A stretch of DNA of 64,000 nt from an uncultured Clostridia bacterium (GCA_910586765.1 CAJUJJ010000001.1:62001-126000); one strand, 5' to 3'; numbered from the stretch's first letter, positions 52,068 to 62,101 are shown. Made by a program: numbers and translations. Notes: generated by a model from the sequence alone, not told the origin.

Positions 52068-52946
52068 ATGGAAATTAGAGTGTTAAAGTATTTTATTACC
52101 ATAGCAAGAGAACAAAATATATCTGCTGCCGCTGAAAAACTTCATCTTTCTCAACCTACACTTTCCAGACAAATAAAAGATATGGAAGACGAACTTGGAA
52201 AGCAGCTTTTTATTAGAGGAAACAGAAAAATTACACTCACAGAAGATGGTATGATATTAAGAAAACGTGCAGAAGAAATACTTGATTTAGTCCAAAAAGC
52301 AGAAAATGAAATTGCTGTTTCTGACAAATTAATTAGTGGAGAAATTATTATTGGTACAGGAGAAGTTGATGGTGTACGCATTGTTGCAAAAACAGCTAAA
52401 AAATTAAGTGAACAATATCCTAATATACAATACAATATTATCAGTGGTGACTCTGTTGACATTATTGAAAAATTAGATAAAGGTTTAATTGATTTTGCTG
52501 TTTTAGTTGGTTACGCTATTGACATTTCAAAATATCATTCTATAAAACTTCCTAATAAAGAAACTTGGGGTGTTCTTATGAAAAATGATTGTGTTCTAGC
52601 ACAAAAAGAATATGTTACTGCTCAAGATTTATGGGATAAACCACTTATTGTTTCTCGACAGGCTATAAAAGGGGAAATTTTAACAGATTGGCTTGAAAAA
52701 GACATATCACAATTAAATATTATTGCTTATTATAATCTTATTTATAATGCTTCTCTTATGGTAGAGGAAGGTTTAGGATATGCTCTTTGTATTGATAAAA
52801 TTATAAATATTACAGAAGATAGTAATATTTGTTTTAAACCATTTTATCCTAATTTGGAAGCTGGTATGGACATTGTATGGAAAAAATATCAAGTATTTTC
52901 TAGGGCATCACAAAAATTTTTAGAAGCATTAAAACAAATGCTATAA
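52068..52946 (+). CDS. LysR-family transcriptional regulator
   Basis: The 292-residue protein has an N-terminal winged HTH (MEIRVLKYFITIAREQ, AAEKLHLSQPTLSRQIKDMEDELG) and a periplasmic-binding-like effector domain from about residue 90. ATG 52068 has GGGAGG upstream; the longer form is excluded by it. The divergent acetyltransferase gene is a likely target. Confidence 0.9.
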   Translation: MEIRVLKYFITIAREQNISAAAEKLHLSQPTLSRQIKDMEDELGKQLFIRGNRKITLTEDGMILRKRAEEILDLVQKAENEIAVSDKLISGEIIIGTGEVDGVRIVAKTAKKLSEQYPNIQYNIISGDSVDIIEKLDKGLIDFAVLVGYAIDISKYHSIKLPNKETWGVLMKNDCVLAQKEYVTAQDLWDKPLIVSRQAIKGEILTDWLEKDISQLNIIAYYNLIYNASLMVEEGLGYALCIDKIINITEDSNICFKPFYPNLEAGMDIVWKKYQVFSRASQKFLEALKQML

Positions 52947-52949
52947 AAA

Positions 52950-52988
52950 TAAATCCCCTCCAATAATATATGCTATGGAGGGGACAGT
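52950..52988 (+). terminator. Terminator of the lysR gene
   Basis: CCCCTCCA and TGGAGGGG form a stem followed by a T-rich stretch. Confidence 0.75.
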
Positions 52989-52993
52989 TTTTA

Positions 52994-53515
52994 TTATATT
53001 TTTCTTTGCATATAAATTCCTACTATTCTACCTATTACCGCTGCTGCAACAACGACACCTATTCCAAAAAGTCTTATAGCAAGTATTGACTTTAACGGTT
53101 CTACAGGCATTACAAACAATTTTCCTTTCTCATTTAGCTGATATTTCATTCCATATTCAAAAATATGGTCATCTACTACAATGTCATTACCACTATATTG
53201 CATATTTTGTTCTGCATTTAACTGCAATATATAATATTGTTTCCACTTATTAAAATACAAACTTTTTATATAAGTTGCTACTGCTTGTTGTCCTTTGTCA
53301 TTTTCAAAAAACATCGTTTTACTATTGCTATAATTAAATTCTTCTATTATGCTACCTTCTGTAATACCTTTTTGAGCAATGTTATTTAAAAAATGTGTTT
53401 CGATATTTTTTTCTGCCACAGTATGTATTGTCATTCCATTTAAAAAAAACAATATTAACATAACTACTATTATCAAAAAAAATATTGTAATCATACGACT
53501 TATTTTGTTTATCAT
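52994..53515 (-). CDS. Membrane protein with two helices and an extracytoplasmic domain
   Basis: The 173-residue protein has helices at about 10-28 and 145-165 with a domain of about 115 residues between them, presumably outside the cell. No family is recognised. ATG 53515 follows TTGAGGTGG. It lies 61 bp after rny on the same strand. Confidence 0.65.
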   Translation of the reverse strand: MINKISRMITIFFLIIVVMLILFFLNGMTIHTVAEKNIETHFLNNIAQKGITEGSIIEEFNYSNSKTMFFENDKGQQAVATYIKSLYFNKWKQYYILQLNAEQNMQYSGNDIVVDDHIFEYGMKYQLNEKGKLFVMPVEPLKSILAIRLFGIGVVVAAAVIGRIVGIYMQRKI

Positions 53516-53576
53516 ATTCCACCTCAAATTGAATAAAAAAGCTTGAGGTTTTATTTTTCCTCAAGCTCCAAAATCT

Positions 53577-55127
53577 TTATTTTGCATATTCTACGGCTCT
53601 TGTTTCTCTTATCAAATTTACTTTGATTTGCCCTGGATATTCGAGTTCTTCTTCAATCTTTTTCGCAATATCTCTTGCCATCAATGTCATATCATCATCG
53701 CCAACATCTTCTGGAACAATCAAAATACGCAATTCTCTACCTGCTTGTATTGCAAATGATTTTTCAACGCCTTTAAAATTATCTGCAATTTCTTCCAATT
53801 TTTCAAGTCTCTTAATATAAGATTCCAATGTTTCCCTTCTTGCTCCTGGTCTTGCCGCAGATATGGCATCTGCTGCTTGTACCAATACTGCAATAATACT
53901 TTGAGGCTCTACATCTCCATGATGTGCTTCTACTGCATTAATAATCACTGCGGATTCTTTATATTTTTTACAAAGTCCCACACCTATGTCAACATGAGAA
54001 CCTTCCATTTCGTGGTCAACACTTTTTCCTATATCATGCAGTAATCCTGCACGTTTCGCTACATTTGTATCCATTCCTAATTCTGATGCCATCAATCCAG
54101 TTAAATGTGCCACCTCTATAGAATGTTTTAACACATTTTGACCATAGCTTGTACGATATTTTAGTTTTCCCAAAAGACGTATTAACTCTGGGTGAAGCCC
54201 ATTTACGCCTGTTTCAAATGTAGCTGCTTCTCCTTCATCTCTTATAATAACATCTACTTCTTTTTTGGCTTTTTCCACCATTTCCTCTATACGTGATGGG
54301 TGTACACGTCCATCTACAATTAATTTTTCAAGTGCAATTCTTGCAATTTCTCTACGGATTGGGTCAAATCCAGACAATATGACTGCCTCTGGTGTGTCAT
54401 CAATAATCAAATCAATGCCTGTCAGTGTTTCCAATGCTCGTATATTTCTTCCTTCACGCCCTATTATTCTGCCTTTCATTTCATCATTAGGCAGTTGCAC
54501 CACAGAAACAGTTGTTTCTGCAACATGGTCTACAGCACATTTTTGTATGGCATTTGCTACAATCTCCCTAGAACGTCTATCCGCTTCCAGTTTTGCTTTG
54601 CTTTCCATTTCTTTAATCATAACAGTGGCTTCATGTTTTACTTCACTTTCAACACTTGCCAATATATAACTTTTGGCTTCTTCTAGTGTCAAACCTGATA
54701 TTCTTTCCAGTTCCTGCAAACGTTTTTGCTGCAACTGTTTTACTTCTTCTTTTTGCCTTTCCAGCTCTTCCATTTTTTTAGACATTTGTTCTTCTTTTTT
54801 TTCATAAGACTCTACTTTTCTATCCAAAGCGTCTTCTTTTTGCAACAAACGTCTTTCATTTCTTTGTAATTCATTTCGTCTGTCACGTGATTCTTTTTCT
54901 ACTTCGTTTTTCATACGAATACTTTCTTCTTTTGCTTCTAATAATATTTCTTTCTTTTTCGCTTCTGCATTTCTTGTCGCTTCATCTACTATTTTATCTG
55001 CTCTTTCCTCTGCTACGCCAATTTTTGCTTCTGCGATACGTTTTCTATAATGAAAGCCTATTGCAGCTCCAAGTAGTATTCCCACAATAATGCCTATTAT
55101 AGCAATTAACCAGTCTATGAAAAACAC
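53577..55127 (-). CDS. rny: Ribonuclease Y
   Basis: The 516-residue protein has an N-terminal membrane anchor, a long coiled coil (about 30-190), a KH domain ([16 protein letters not shown] near 225), and an HD domain with [15 protein letters not shown] near 365. It is the endonuclease that starts mRNA decay in many Firmicutes. The start is unusual. The GTG at 55127 overlaps the GGGGAGG ribosome site, while an ATA at 55118 has ideal spacing, so a rare start codon is possible. Confidence 0.95.
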   Translation of the reverse strand: MFFIDWLIAIIGIIVGILLGAAIGFHYRKRIAEAKIGVAEERADKIVDEATRNAEAKKKEILLEAKEESIRMKNEVEKESRDRRNELQRNERRLLQKEDALDRKVESYEKKEEQMSKKMEELERQKEEVKQLQQKRLQELERISGLTLEEAKSYILASVESEVKHEATVMIKEMESKAKLEADRRSREIVANAIQKCAVDHVAETTVSVVQLPNDEMKGRIIGREGRNIRALETLTGIDLIIDDTPEAVILSGFDPIRREIARIALEKLIVDGRVHPSRIEEMVEKAKKEVDVIIRDEGEAATFETGVNGLHPELIRLLGKLKYRTSYGQNVLKHSIEVAHLTGLMASELGMDTNVAKRAGLLHDIGKSVDHEMEGSHVDIGVGLCKKYKESAVIINAVEAHHGDVEPQSIIAVLVQAADAISAARPGARRETLESYIKRLEKLEEIADNFKGVEKSFAIQAGRELRILIVPEDVGDDDMTLMARDIAKKIEEELEYPGQIKVNLIRETRAVEYAK

Positions 55128-55224
55128 CTCCCCTACTTCTATTTTTTTCGTTGTATTGTATCAAAAAAAATGGTATTATTTTTCCTGAAAAGATTTATTT
55201 TTTTGTGCAAGATACACCCCTTCT

Positions 55225-55253
55225 ATTTTAGAACGTTTCTATACTCATGTCAA
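55225..55253 (-). promoter_or_regulatory. Promoter of rny
   Basis: TTGACA (55248-55253), a 17-bp spacer and TAAAAT (55225-55230) lie on the minus strand about 100 bp before rny. Confidence 0.65.
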
Positions 55254-55380
55254 GACAGAACTTAAAAGCTCCTTTTCTCTTTGGTATTGAAAAACGCTTA
55301 TAAAATTTTTCCATCATCAAAGTGACGTAATAGGTAGTAATTTAAGATAGCTTATTGCCCAATAAATCGGAATTGTTACT

Positions 55381-55962
55381 TCACATTAGCTGCTTAGGTT
55401 TTCGCCTACGGATAAACAACATATTCAAATAATTTTCTATACAATCACCCGATAAAAAAATACTGTCATCAAATAATGTATAAATGTTTCCACTTTCAGC
55501 AGCACAGGTTATTCCGTCTGGTTCAACAGTCCCTACTGGAAATAGTTTTTCATCCACCGCCTGCTCTGCTGTTTTCAAATCAATTACGATGTCAAGGTCT
55601 AAAAAAGCAGTCCACGCATCAAAAGTAAATGTTGCTCCGCTGTAGGTATCAATAGATTTCTTTTCGCTTAAATTATTTAATCGCTCCAAAGGTCGCAGAT
55701 ACCATTTTTCCAAACGGTTGACATCACCATTACATTTTTTCAAAAAATATTGTCCAGATTTCGGTGAGCACTCCCGAAACTTTATGCCACCGAATAAGTG
55801 TAAAATTTCTCTTGCATACTCAAAGCATTGAATGTCACTTTTTTGTTCTATTTTTTCTATCCAGCTATCCGCTAAAAGAAAATCCCTTTTTTCTGTCCAG
55901 CCATTATCTATCAGAACTAAATACACATATTCGTCTACTAAGGAGATATTCATATGACTCAT
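55381..55962 (-). CDS. SUKH-3-like immunity-type protein
   Basis: The 193-residue protein has DNGWTEKRDFLLADSWIEKIE and a FDDSIFLSGDCIENYLNMLF end, a pattern I associate with SUKH-3 family proteins. Its codon use is richer in G and C than its neighbours, suggesting recent arrival. Its ATG overlaps the rng stop in ATGA, so it is translated with the RNase G operon. In many Clostridia this position is held by ribosomal protein genes rplU-rpmA. A role in toxin immunity is inferred from family only. Confidence 0.65.
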   Translation of the reverse strand: MSHMNISLVDEYVYLVLIDNGWTEKRDFLLADSWIEKIEQKSDIQCFEYAREILHLFGGIKFRECSPKSGQYFLKKCNGDVNRLEKWYLRPLERLNNLSEKKSIDTYSGATFTFDAWTAFLDLDIVIDLKTAEQAVDEKLFPVGTVEPDGITCAAESGNIYTLFDDSIFLSGDCIENYLNMLFIRRRKPKQLM

Positions 55963-57410
55963 TCCTTCATATTCTGATTTATCAAATCTATATTTTCACA
56001 TTTTCTCACATCAAACATTCCAAACGCCATAGCATCATTCTCTACACAGATTATTTTTTTATTGAACTCTTTTTCTAACTCTTTTTGAAATACTTGTTGT
56101 TCTCCACAAAACGCACGCAGCACTGCATTATTTGCTTCTACTACAACATTTTGATAAATTGTATTTTCAAATAATGCAATTACTTCTTGTCTTATTTGTG
56201 CTACAACAGCATATAAAGAAGGTACTCGCCCTACACCATCACAGCATTTACATTTTACTGTCATTGTTTGCTGCAAAGAAGGTCTCGTCTTTTTTCTTGT
56301 TATTTGCAAAAGTCCCAATTCTGTCATACCTACTACTGCTGTTTTAATATGGTCTTTTTTGACAGCCTTTTTTACTGCTTTTATTACTTCTTCTTTATAT
56401 TCTTGTTCTGCCATATCTATAAAATCGACAATAATAATGCCTGACAAATTCCTTAATCTAAGCTGTTTTGCAATTTCTTCTGCTGCTTCCAAATTTGTTT
56501 TCAATATTGTTTTTTCTAAATTCTTTTTTCCTGTATATTTTCCTGTATTGACATCAATTACAACACAAGCCTCTGTTTGTTCTATTATGATAAACCCGCC
56601 ACTTTTCAGCCATACTTTTTTTTCTAATGCTTTTTGTGACTGCTTTTGTACATAATATTGTGCAAAAAGAGAACCCTTTTTTTCTGACAGCACTACATTG
56701 TCATACTCTTTACTGATTTCATCAAAAATATTTTTATCATTTACTACAATTTCATCTATATTCATTGTATAAATATCTCTTAACTGTTTTAATACTGCAT
56801 CGCCATATTCATACAGCAATGCAGGAGGCTTTATATATTCTCCCTGTTGTTTTATTTTTTCTACTCTTTTTACAAGCATATCTATTTCTGTTTGAAATTC
56901 GCTTTCTGTTTTTGTTTCTCCATTTGTTCTTACAATAATGCTATAGTTTGGAGGCAATATATTTTGTATACATTTTTCAATGCGTATTTTTTGTTGTTTT
57001 TGTTCTATTTTTTTAGATATACCTATTTCTCCTGCTCCATCAGGCAACAATACCACAAATTTTCCTGCCAATGAAATATGGTCTGTTACAACAGCTCCTT
57101 TTGTAGCTACAGCATCTTTTTGAACTTGTACAATAACAGTATCTCCTACTTTAGGTTTTTTACTTTTTTGCTCTGGCTTGTCTGTTTCTGCTCTTGTATT
57201 GCCATAATAATAATACGCATTTTTCTGCTCTCCTATATTTACAAATGCAGCCTGCATACCAGACAACACGGCCTCTACTCTAGCAGCATAAATATTGCCT
57301 ACAATACTCCTATTTTGTTTGTTTTCCACAAAATATTCTACTAACTGCCCTTGCTCTACAACGCCTATATTAATTTGATGTGCAGAACAGTCCACCAATA
57401 TTCTATTCAT
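55959..57410 (-). CDS. rng: Ribonuclease G/E family endoribonuclease
   Basis: The 483-residue protein has an S1-like N-terminal domain (IVGNIYAARVEAVLSGMQAAFVNIG), a catalytic region with VVIDVNTGKYTGK and IIVDFIDM (metal-binding Asp residues), and the CKCCDGVGR zinc link near 415. It processes rRNA and mRNA. ATG 57410 follows GGAGG and overlaps the DUF2344 gene by 8 bp. It belongs to the radical SAM-DUF2344-rng operon. Confidence 0.93.
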   Translation of the reverse strand: MNRILVDCSAHQINIGVVEQGQLVEYFVENKQNRSIVGNIYAARVEAVLSGMQAAFVNIGEQKNAYYYYGNTRAETDKPEQKSKKPKVGDTVIVQVQKDAVATKGAVVTDHISLAGKFVVLLPDGAGEIGISKKIEQKQQKIRIEKCIQNILPPNYSIIVRTNGETKTESEFQTEIDMLVKRVEKIKQQGEYIKPPALLYEYGDAVLKQLRDIYTMNIDEIVVNDKNIFDEISKEYDNVVLSEKKGSLFAQYYVQKQSQKALEKKVWLKSGGFIIIEQTEACVVIDVNTGKYTGKKNLEKTILKTNLEAAEEIAKQLRLRNLSGIIIVDFIDMAEQEYKEEVIKAVKKAVKKDHIKTAVVGMTELGLLQITRKKTRPSLQQTMTVKCKCCDGVGRVPSLYAVVAQIRQEVIALFENTIYQNVVVEANNAVLRAFCGEQQVFQKELEKEFNKKIICVENDAMAFGMFDVRKCENIDLINQNMKE

Positions 57411-58185
57411 TTTTTCCTCCAATACATCGAAAGCCTATTTCTTCTCCTAGTGCTAACCAACCTTTTCCTTCCTCTCTCCTCATCAAATCCAATCTATGAT
57501 ATTTTATACAATATTTTTCAAATTCCAATTCTAAATACTCATAAAAACTTTTTATGACAGGTTCTGGTTTTAAATTTCTTCTGCTGCCTGCTGCCAAATA
57601 CAAATATATTTTTACACCTTTTTCATCAGACATATTTTTCATATCAAATATATCTTTTCTAATATCTGTTATTTTTTCATTATTTTTTGTTTTTTTCATA
57701 ACCAATATTTCTTTTTGTGCTAAAAATTTATCAATATTATTTTGCAATAATTCCTCTGTCAATTTTTTATCTGTATAAACAATATATTTTGCTCCATCAA
57801 TAGAAGCCATAGCACTTTGTACTTTTTGTGTAATGAGTACACTATCCAGCACTTTTACCCCTTTTGGCAATGTTTTATTTAACTCATTCATTACAAATGC
57901 AGGCTCTATTTTTTCCGCCATTTCAAAATCACCATATTCTCCTTCGCTTGTTGTACCCAATGTCAAAGGATTTGCAAATGACAATAGCTGATGTGGATTA
58001 AATCCTTGTGAATATGCTACTGGCAATTTTGCTCTTTTGATTGCCCTTTGAAACAATCTCATAATATCCAAATGCCCTATAAATTTTACTTCTTCTCCTT
58101 TTGTAAATTTTACTCTATAAATATAATGTTCTTTAGGTTTGGTATATCCCTTTTGGCTATAGTCAATTTGTTTCTGCTCATTCAT
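57403..58185 (-). CDS. TIGR03936/DUF2344 protein
   Basis: The 260-residue protein starts with YRVKFTKGEEVKFIGHLDIMRLFQRAIKRAKLPVAYSQGFNPH, the family signature (residues about 21-62). It is nearly always encoded next to a TIGR03960 radical SAM protein and RNase G, as here. The function is unknown. ATG 58185 lies behind GGAAGGGG; it overlaps both neighbours by 8 bp. Confidence 0.9.
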   Translation of the reverse strand: MNEQKQIDYSQKGYTKPKEHYIYRVKFTKGEEVKFIGHLDIMRLFQRAIKRAKLPVAYSQGFNPHQLLSFANPLTLGTTSEGEYGDFEMAEKIEPAFVMNELNKTLPKGVKVLDSVLITQKVQSAMASIDGAKYIVYTDKKLTEELLQNNIDKFLAQKEILVMKKTKNNEKITDIRKDIFDMKNMSDEKGVKIYLYLAAGSRRNLKPEPVIKSFYEYLELEFEKYCIKYHRLDLMRREEGKGWLALGEEIGFRCIGGKNE

Positions 58186-60019
58186 AACATACACCCCTTC
58201 CAAAACATTTTGCACCACAATGAGAACACTCTTGTCTGCAATTTGGCGTTACTTCTTCTCTCATTGCTTTTTCTCTTTCGTTTATTAAAAACTGTTTTGA
58301 AACACCTACAGAAATATGCTCCCATGGCAATATCTCGTCATAACTTCTTTGTCTATTGGCATAAAATGCAGGGTCAATACCTGTTTCTTCAAATGCTTGT
58401 ATCCATTTATCATACTGAAACAAATCATTCCAGCCATCAAATTTACAGCCTAACTGCCATGCTCTATAAATTGCTTTTGATACTTTTCTATCTCCTCTAG
58501 CAATAACTCCTTCCAGAAAACTTAATTTTACATCGTGATATTGATATTTTAACTGTTTTTTTGTAATTTGTTTCTTGACTGTTTTCGCTTTTTGCAAAAA
58601 TTCATCAAATGTATTTTGTGCGTCCCACTGAAATGGTGTAAATGGTTTTGGTACAAAACAAGAACTACTTGCTACTACCTGTACAGGTCTAGGGCGTTTT
58701 TCTTTAGGTAATTCATAATATTTTTCAACAATTTTTTCTGAAAGTTCTGCAATGCCTTTTACATCTTGTTCTGTTTCTGTAGGCAGTCCTATCATAAAAT
58801 ATAATTTTACTCTTGTCCAACCCCCAGAAAAGGCAAGTGCACACCCTCTCAATATTTCCTCCTCTGTTAAATTTTTATTGATGACATTTCTTAATCTTTG
58901 TGTACCTGCTTCTGGTGCAAATGTCAATGAACTTTTTCTTACTTCTTGTATTTTTTGCATCAATTCCAATGAAAAAGCATCTATTCTCAATGAAGGCAAT
59001 GACAAACTCACTTCTTGTTTTGCAAATTCTTCTAATAAGCCATTTGCTAATTCTTCAAAACAAGTAAAATCACTTGTGCTTAATGAAATCAATGATATTT
59101 CTTCGTGTCCAGAATTTTTTACTAATTGTTCCGCTTGTTTCAGTAACGTTTGTGCTGTTTTTTCTCTTACAGGACGATATACAAAACCCGCTTGACAAAA
59201 TCTACAACCTCTAATACAGCCTCTAAAAAGTTCTAATGTTACTCTATCGTGTACTACATCTATAAGTGGCACAAGCTGTTTCTCAGGATAATACACTTTA
59301 TCCATATCTAATACAACTGCTTTTTGAATGACTTTTCTAGCATTTTTATGATTTGGTAAAAAAGAAGCTATTTCTCCATTTTCTTTATAAGTCACATCAT
59401 AATATTTTGGAATGTATATACTATCAAACTGTAAAAGTTTTTCTAAAAACTGCTGTTTTGTGCCTCCTTCTTTTTTATTTTGTTTGTACAATTCTAATAT
59501 ATCATCATATAATACTTCTCCCTCTCCTAAATAAAAAAAGTCCACAAATTCTGCCAAAGGCTCTGGATTGTATGCACAAGAACCTCCACACACTATAATA
59601 GGGTCTTTTTCTGTTCTATCTTTAGAAAAGAGAGGTATTCCTGCTAAATCAAGCATATTTAACACATTTGTATAACTCATCTCATACTGCAATGTAAAAC
59701 CTAAAAAATCAAACTCTTTTACGCATTGCTGTGTTTCTATGGAAAAAAGAGCAATATTATTTTCTCTCATTTTTTGCTCTAAATCTGTCCACGGTGCAAA
59801 CACTCTTTCACAATAAGTATCTTCTCTCCTATTTAAAAAATAATATAATATCTGCAATCCTAAATGTGACATACCTACTTCATATACATCTGGAAAACAA
59901 AATCCAAAACGTATGTCTACTTTATCAGGGTCTTTTACTACCATATTTACTTCATTTCCTGTATATCTTGCTGGCCTTTCTACTTGTAATAGTATTTCGT
60001 CTGGTATACAATTTTTCAT
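58178..60019 (-). CDS. TIGR03960 family B12-binding radical SAM protein
   Basis: The 613-residue protein has an N-terminal B12-binding-like domain (FPDVYEVGMSHLGLQILYYFLN) and a radical SAM core with the cluster motif CIRGCRFCQ near residue 265 (C-x3-C-x2-C). The C-terminal region ends in CSHCGAKCFG. It may modify RNA or a ribosomal protein, but no substrate is known to me. ATG 60019 has GGAGG upstream; the 25-residue upstream extension is not supported. Confidence 0.92.
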   Translation of the reverse strand: MKNCIPDEILLQVERPARYTGNEVNMVVKDPDKVDIRFGFCFPDVYEVGMSHLGLQILYYFLNRREDTYCERVFAPWTDLEQKMRENNIALFSIETQQCVKEFDFLGFTLQYEMSYTNVLNMLDLAGIPLFSKDRTEKDPIIVCGGSCAYNPEPLAEFVDFFYLGEGEVLYDDILELYKQNKKEGGTKQQFLEKLLQFDSIYIPKYYDVTYKENGEIASFLPNHKNARKVIQKAVVLDMDKVYYPEKQLVPLIDVVHDRVTLELFRGCIRGCRFCQAGFVYRPVREKTAQTLLKQAEQLVKNSGHEEISLISLSTSDFTCFEELANGLLEEFAKQEVSLSLPSLRIDAFSLELMQKIQEVRKSSLTFAPEAGTQRLRNVINKNLTEEEILRGCALAFSGGWTRVKLYFMIGLPTETEQDVKGIAELSEKIVEKYYELPKEKRPRPVQVVASSSCFVPKPFTPFQWDAQNTFDEFLQKAKTVKKQITKKQLKYQYHDVKLSFLEGVIARGDRKVSKAIYRAWQLGCKFDGWNDLFQYDKWIQAFEETGIDPAFYANRQRSYDEILPWEHISVGVSKQFLINEREKAMREEVTPNCRQECSHCGAKCFGRGVCYE

Positions 60020-60093
60020 GCTTTTTCCTCCTAAAATTTTACACAATATATTCATAATACCCCATTTTATCAAAAATTGCACGAAAAATATCA

Positions 60094-60126
60094 CTCAAAT
60101 AAAAAAGACTGCCTATCACAAGACAG
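60094..60126 (-). terminator. Terminator after the PBP-like lipoprotein gene
   Basis: GGCTGTC and GGCAGTC form a 7-bp stem with wobble pairs, followed by TTTTTT in minus sense. Confidence 0.65.
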
Positions 60127-60142
60127 CCTATACAAAAAAATA

Positions 60143-61123
60143 TTACTCTACTTCAAAATCTTCACTAGTTTTTAATATATAATCAACAAAAATATCATTT
60201 ACTACTTCTGCAAGTTTTTCAATGGTATATGCTTCTTCAGAAGATGCTACATTTACCACCAATACAACACCTTTTCCATTTTCTTGTTGTTTATCTTTTA
60301 AATATCCTGCAAAATTTGTATTAATATCACTCATATTATCATCATTTTCCATATGAATTACTGTTCCAAATACTCCATAAGGTGTGTATGCCTCTGTACC
60401 AAATTCACACACGCCATCAAATGTTTTTTTCATAACATCATTTACGATTTGTTTTGTTTGTGTTGAAATGGTAAAAGGTTCATCACTTTGTTCTTCTTTA
60501 TCTGCCAATGCACGATATACTTGTGCAATATCTGTACTATTTATAATGGTATCATTTCCTATCAATGGCATAATCGTATCGCCTAACATAATACCAATAC
60601 TACTTAAATCATACAATACTTCCTCTTTTTTATCAAAGTCTTTCCATATATTGAGTATTGCTGGATTATTTAGTAGTTCCATGCTTTCTAATATTGTTTT
60701 TGTTTCTCCTTGTTCAAAATTTTCTTTAGAACGACAATACTCTCCATTATATTCTGCAACAGAAACATCAACATTATTTTCTAATGAAACACCATTTTCT
60801 ATCAAAGAAGCATATACTACAGGTTTTAAAATATCTCCTGGTTCAAAGTTATCATTTATATCTCCATAACTTCCTAAAACTTCTCCACTTTTTAAATCCA
60901 TCAACAATATTGTCCAACTTAAATCTTCTGTATTCTCATTAACTATTTGAGCAAAATATTCATTATAACTCCTATCTAACTCATATTGATTATTTTCATT
61001 TTGTTCTGATTGATTTTCATTGTCATTTGTTTGATTTGTATTACTACACCCAATGCACAATAATACCAAGCAAAACATTAAAATTATTGCAATTTGTTTT
61101 TTCAATTTTTTCATATCACACAA
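60143..61123 (-). CDS. PBP-transpeptidase-like lipoprotein lacking the catalytic serine
   Basis: The 326-residue protein has a lipobox (LLCIGCSN, Cys near 26) and an Asn/Glu/Gln-rich linker (30-50). The rest follows the layout of penicillin-binding transpeptidase domains: FEPGDILKPVVYASLIENG stands where PBPs have PGSxFKP. The SxxK serine is Asp here, and YGVFGTVIH replaces the KTGT box. It is therefore probably an inactive relative acting as a scaffold or regulator of wall synthesis. The start may be GTG 61123 or ATG 61114; the GGAGG spacing does not decide. Confidence 0.7.
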   Translation of the reverse strand: MCDMKKLKKQIAIILMFCLVLLCIGCSNTNQTNDNENQSEQNENNQYELDRSYNEYFAQIVNENTEDLSWTILLMDLKSGEVLGSYGDINDNFEPGDILKPVVYASLIENGVSLENNVDVSVAEYNGEYCRSKENFEQGETKTILESMELLNNPAILNIWKDFDKKEEVLYDLSSIGIMLGDTIMPLIGNDTIINSTDIAQVYRALADKEEQSDEPFTISTQTKQIVNDVMKKTFDGVCEFGTEAYTPYGVFGTVIHMENDDNMSDINTNFAGYLKDKQQENGKGVVLVVNVASSEEAYTIEKLAEVVNDIFVDYILKTSEDFEVE

Positions 61124-61216
61124 TTCCTCCTCTTATTTAAAACTATATTTTTAGTAAACCATACTCATAGATTACTATATTTTTATACAAATTGCAATAC
61201 TATTTTTATAATAAAT

Positions 61217-61260
61217 AAAAAACCTTTCAAATAGCATCATTACCACTTGAAAGGTTATTA
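61217..61260 (-). terminator. Terminator after the cobalamin adenosyltransferase gene
   Basis: AACCTTTCAA and TTGAAAGGTT form a stem followed by TTTTTTATT in minus sense. Confidence 0.8.
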
Positions 61261-61265
61261 TATTT

Positions 61266-61757
61266 TTATTCTTCTTTTTCGGCAGCAATGGTATATACAA
61301 AATCGGCACATTCAAATACTTCTGCATTAATATGTTCTCCTGTTAATATTACGTCCATATAAGAAGCCCTTTTACATAACGCAGACTGTACTTCTTCTGC
61401 TGAAATATATTCTTTTTCCAAAGCGTCTAATATGCCATTTAATATCAATATATCACATTCGCCTGTTTCTAATATTTTTTTTGCAAATGTAAAGCCTACT
61501 CTGATTTCATTTAAAATTTCTTTTTTTACACATTCATTTGTTTCGTCAATGCAATCTCTTGCTTTTTCAAAACAGAATACCCTAAAATCAGGCTCTAATT
61601 TTTTTAACGGCGTTATCTCTGTTTTATTATCATAATCCATAAACTGTATCATTGTCACAGAATGACCTTGACCCAGTTGCCTAATCCCTCGCCCTATTGC
61701 AAGAGATGTCTTGCCTTTTCCATTTCCATAATAAACAAATACATTGCCTTTTCTCAC
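61266..61757 (-). CDS. CobA/BtuR-type cob(I)alamin adenosyltransferase-like protein
   Basis: The 163-residue protein has the P-loop YGNGKGKTSLAIG near residue 10 and a RASYMDVILTGEH region as in CobO/BtuR enzymes. These transfer adenosyl from ATP to cobalamin. The usual Walker-B-like LDEI is LNGI here (near residue 110), and the protein is shorter than typical CobA. Activity is therefore uncertain. A B12-binding radical SAM protein is encoded nearby but uses cobalamin, not necessarily adenosylcobalamin. Confidence 0.78.
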   Translation of the reverse strand: MRKGNVFVYYGNGKGKTSLAIGRGIRQLGQGHSVTMIQFMDYDNKTEITPLKKLEPDFRVFCFEKARDCIDETNECVKKEILNEIRVGFTFAKKILETGECDILILNGILDALEKEYISAEEVQSALCKRASYMDVILTGEHINAEVFECADFVYTIAAEKEE

Positions 61758-61815
61758 TTTTCTTCAGCCTCCATATACCAAATAATACAAAGGCAGGCAG
61801 ACAAACCTGCTTTTT

Positions 61816-62022
61816 TTATTTTGCTTCTACATGGAAACTACCTTTTTCTGTACCATTTACAACATAATAACAGTTGCCTTCTTCTGGTTTATAGTATAAA
61901 TCTAGTTCTCTCATATCTTTGATTTTTTTTCCTTCTTCTTTCCACACCAATTTTGCCTCATCTTCTAAGTCTTTCGCTGAAATTGTTTTTCCATAAAATT
62001 CTATATTTATATTTGCTTTCAT
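61816..62022 (-). CDS. DUF6465 family protein
   Basis: The 68-residue protein has an N-terminal strand (NINIEFYGKTISAKDL), a Lys-rich helix and LDLYYKPEEGNCYYVVNG near 40-57, typical of a small family common in Lachnospirales. The function is unknown. Ribosome site GGGAGG. Confidence 0.8.
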   Translation of the reverse strand: MKANINIEFYGKTISAKDLEDEAKLVWKEEGKKIKDMRELDLYYKPEEGNCYYVVNGTEKGSFHVEAK

Positions 62023-62101
62023 TTTGAAACCCTCCCTTGTTTAATATCATAATCTTTTTGTTATGATACTAAACTTTTATAAAAATGTCAATGTTTGATG
62101 T

